From Propionibacterium cyclohexanicum (lineage in GTDB: Bacteria; Actinomycetota; Actinomycetes; Propionibacteriales; Propionibacteriaceae): DNA of 64,000 nt. Under the pieces are notes generated by a model. That model had not been told where the DNA came from and did not search any database. It worked only from the letters and a program-made list of their open reading frames with translations. This document shows positions 63,209 through 64,000 of this stretch, one piece after another. The stretch is taken from positions 1 through 64,000 of the forward strand of contig NZ_FOGZ01000004.1 in assembly GCF_900111365.1 (NCBI RefSeq). Reading direction: 5' to 3'. Every line of letters starts with the position of its first letter. The first letter of the stretch is position 1. The translations under genes were made by a program, and so were the position numbers.

Positions 63209-64000
63209 GGTCCTTCTCCTCACAACGAGCGACGATGGCCTCACAGGCCCGCATTGCGCTGGCAAGCGCAATGCCCTCCCCGGACTTCTCATCCCACCGC
63301 TGGGCCCCAGCCAGGATTCCGCCGGCGGCGTGGAGATTTCGATGGACGGGCCCTCCGGTGCGGGGATCGAGCACCACCATGTCGGTGTCGGTGGCAAGCC
63401 CGGCGCGGAACAGCGGCTGTTCGCGGGCCCAGGAGTCGTTGATCAGCTCGCCGCTGGGACGGGCGACGGGCAGATCGAGGATCGGCTCGGACAGCTGCTG
63501 GTAGGAATCGAGGCGCAGGGCGCCGGACTCGAAACCGCCGGGCGCAAGCAGCACCGCGCGGGCGGGAATGTGGGTGTCGTGCCCGCTGGTGGCGACGATG
63601 ACCTCGCTGACCCGGTCCGCCTCGGCCGTGATCCCGGTGAGCGCGCTGCCGGAGATGATCTCCACCCGTTCGGCCCGGGCGATCCGAGTGAGCTTTTCGT
63701 TGATCCGCATCCCCGGCACACCCGGTGGTGGTAGCGGAATCTCGAACAGTGCAGTGCCGAGTTGGGCTCGCAACTCGGGGAAGGCCCGGGCATCCTCGAT
63801 GCCCAGCACGGCGGGCAGGGCCACCGTCTCCCCCGGCTCGACGACCGCGCTGAGCACCCGGGCGAATTCGCTGCGCCGCGCAGGGTCGTCGAGGGCCCGG
63901 GCGATATTGAGGCCCGTGGAGTCGACCTCAGACCCGCGCGCCGGAAAGGACACCTGGGCAGCTCGCGTGCTGAGCCGCCCGCCATCCGGCAGATCGGTGG
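63201..64000 (-). CDS. glpB: Anaerobic glycerol-3-phosphate dehydrogenase subunit B (5' end outside window)
   Basis: The frame is open to the right edge, so only about 266 C-terminal codons are seen. Motifs: DLPDGGRLSTRAAQVSFPAR, PALLGIEDAR-like LPAVLGIEDARAF, and the FAD-domain end LHAAGGILAGAQRWDEKSGEGIALASAMRA. GlpB is a flavin subunit of the anaerobic G3P dehydrogenase. Overlaps glpC by 8 bp; glpA is expected further right. A GTG at 63953 is an internal codon, not the start. Confidence 0.88.
   Translation of the reverse strand, partial: TDLPDGGRLSTRAAQVSFPARGSEVDSTGLNIARALDDPARRSEFARVLSAVVEPGETVALPAVLGIEDARAFPELRAQLGTALFEIPLPPPGVPGMRINEKLTRIARAERVEIISGSALTGITAEADRVSEVIVATSGHDTHIPARAVLLAPGGFESGALRLDSYQQLSEPILDLPVARPSGELINDSWAREQPLFRAGLATDTDMVVLDPRTGGPVHRNLHAAGGILAGAQRWDEKSGEGIALASAMRACEAIVARCEEKDHD

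Overview
The window is high-GC actinobacterial chromosome, most likely from the Propionibacteriaceae (Propionibacterium/Acidipropionibacterium type). Supporting features are the mycobacterium-like gene orders (gcvH-garA-ftsR-nuclease-merR-gcvP; thrS-HIT-pgsA-acyltransferase-pimA; DUF3000-rnd-dxs; methyltransferase-KimA-like transporter-two TrkA proteins-OB-DUF3710; sepH), a second type II topoisomerase (ParC/ParE), phosphoketolase, and an anaerobic glycerol-3-phosphate dehydrogenase (glpB, glpC) at the right edge. Nearly all of it is core genome. The accessory signals are an insertion-sequence end inside gcvP, a low-GC DUF2087-MFS pair, and several tandem-repeat arrays.

Layout. 1-97: end of an insertion sequence (ISL3-like transposase C-terminus) inserted in gcvP. 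98-6016 (minus): broken gcvP, MerR, bifunctional nuclease, FtsR-like MerR, GarA, GcvH and a CDP-alcohol phosphatidyltransferase, with a 31-bp repeat array at that gene's 3' end. 6034-11311 (minus): phosphatidylinositol mannoside (PIM) operon behind thrS, genes overlapping by 4-8 bp. 11661-12374: tRNA-Val(GAC), tRNA-Cys, tRNA-Gly (minus) and tRNA-Val(CAC) (plus), separated by a four-unit 33-bp array that touches the tRNA promoter. 12741-19570: CbiX-like chelatase, PPK2, MsrB, DUF3000, RNase D, Dxs and an uncharacterised gene behind a perfect LexA box. 19723-24155: aconitase behind an 18-bp palindrome, divergent from an Hsp70-like gene. 24257-25736: low-GC DUF2087-MFS pair. 25966-34715: RNA methyltransferase, KimA-like transporter, two TrkA proteins, OB-fold, DUF3710, DUF4235, DUF4193, SepH. 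34748-38271: thymidine kinase, phosphodiesterase, DUF5998, App1-like phosphatase. 38369-47339: AcuI-like reductase, ParC, seven-unit 33-bp array, ketopantoate reductase, carbonic anhydrase, MFS, ParE. 47546-53130: SnoaL-like protein, small zinc protein, L-lactate dehydrogenase, SigA and SigB (divergent), TesB thioesterase. 53161-64000: HrpA helicase, phosphoketolase, AEC carrier, SorC regulator, GlpC, GlpB (cut by the window edge).

The central-carbon genes (phosphoketolase, lactate dehydrogenase, aconitase, GlpBC, AEC carrier) fit a fermentative facultative anaerobe. The PIM operon fits an inositol-lipid actinobacterial envelope. The KimA-like transporter plus two TrkA proteins look like a potassium homeostasis module.

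Two recurring features stand out. Fourteen genes carry a TAnnnT -10 element 6-8 bp before the start codon, as expected for leaderless mRNAs. Tandem repeats with 31- or 33-bp units sit in three intergenic spaces. The most testable new lead is the perfect LexA box in front of the uncharacterised gene at 19058-19570.
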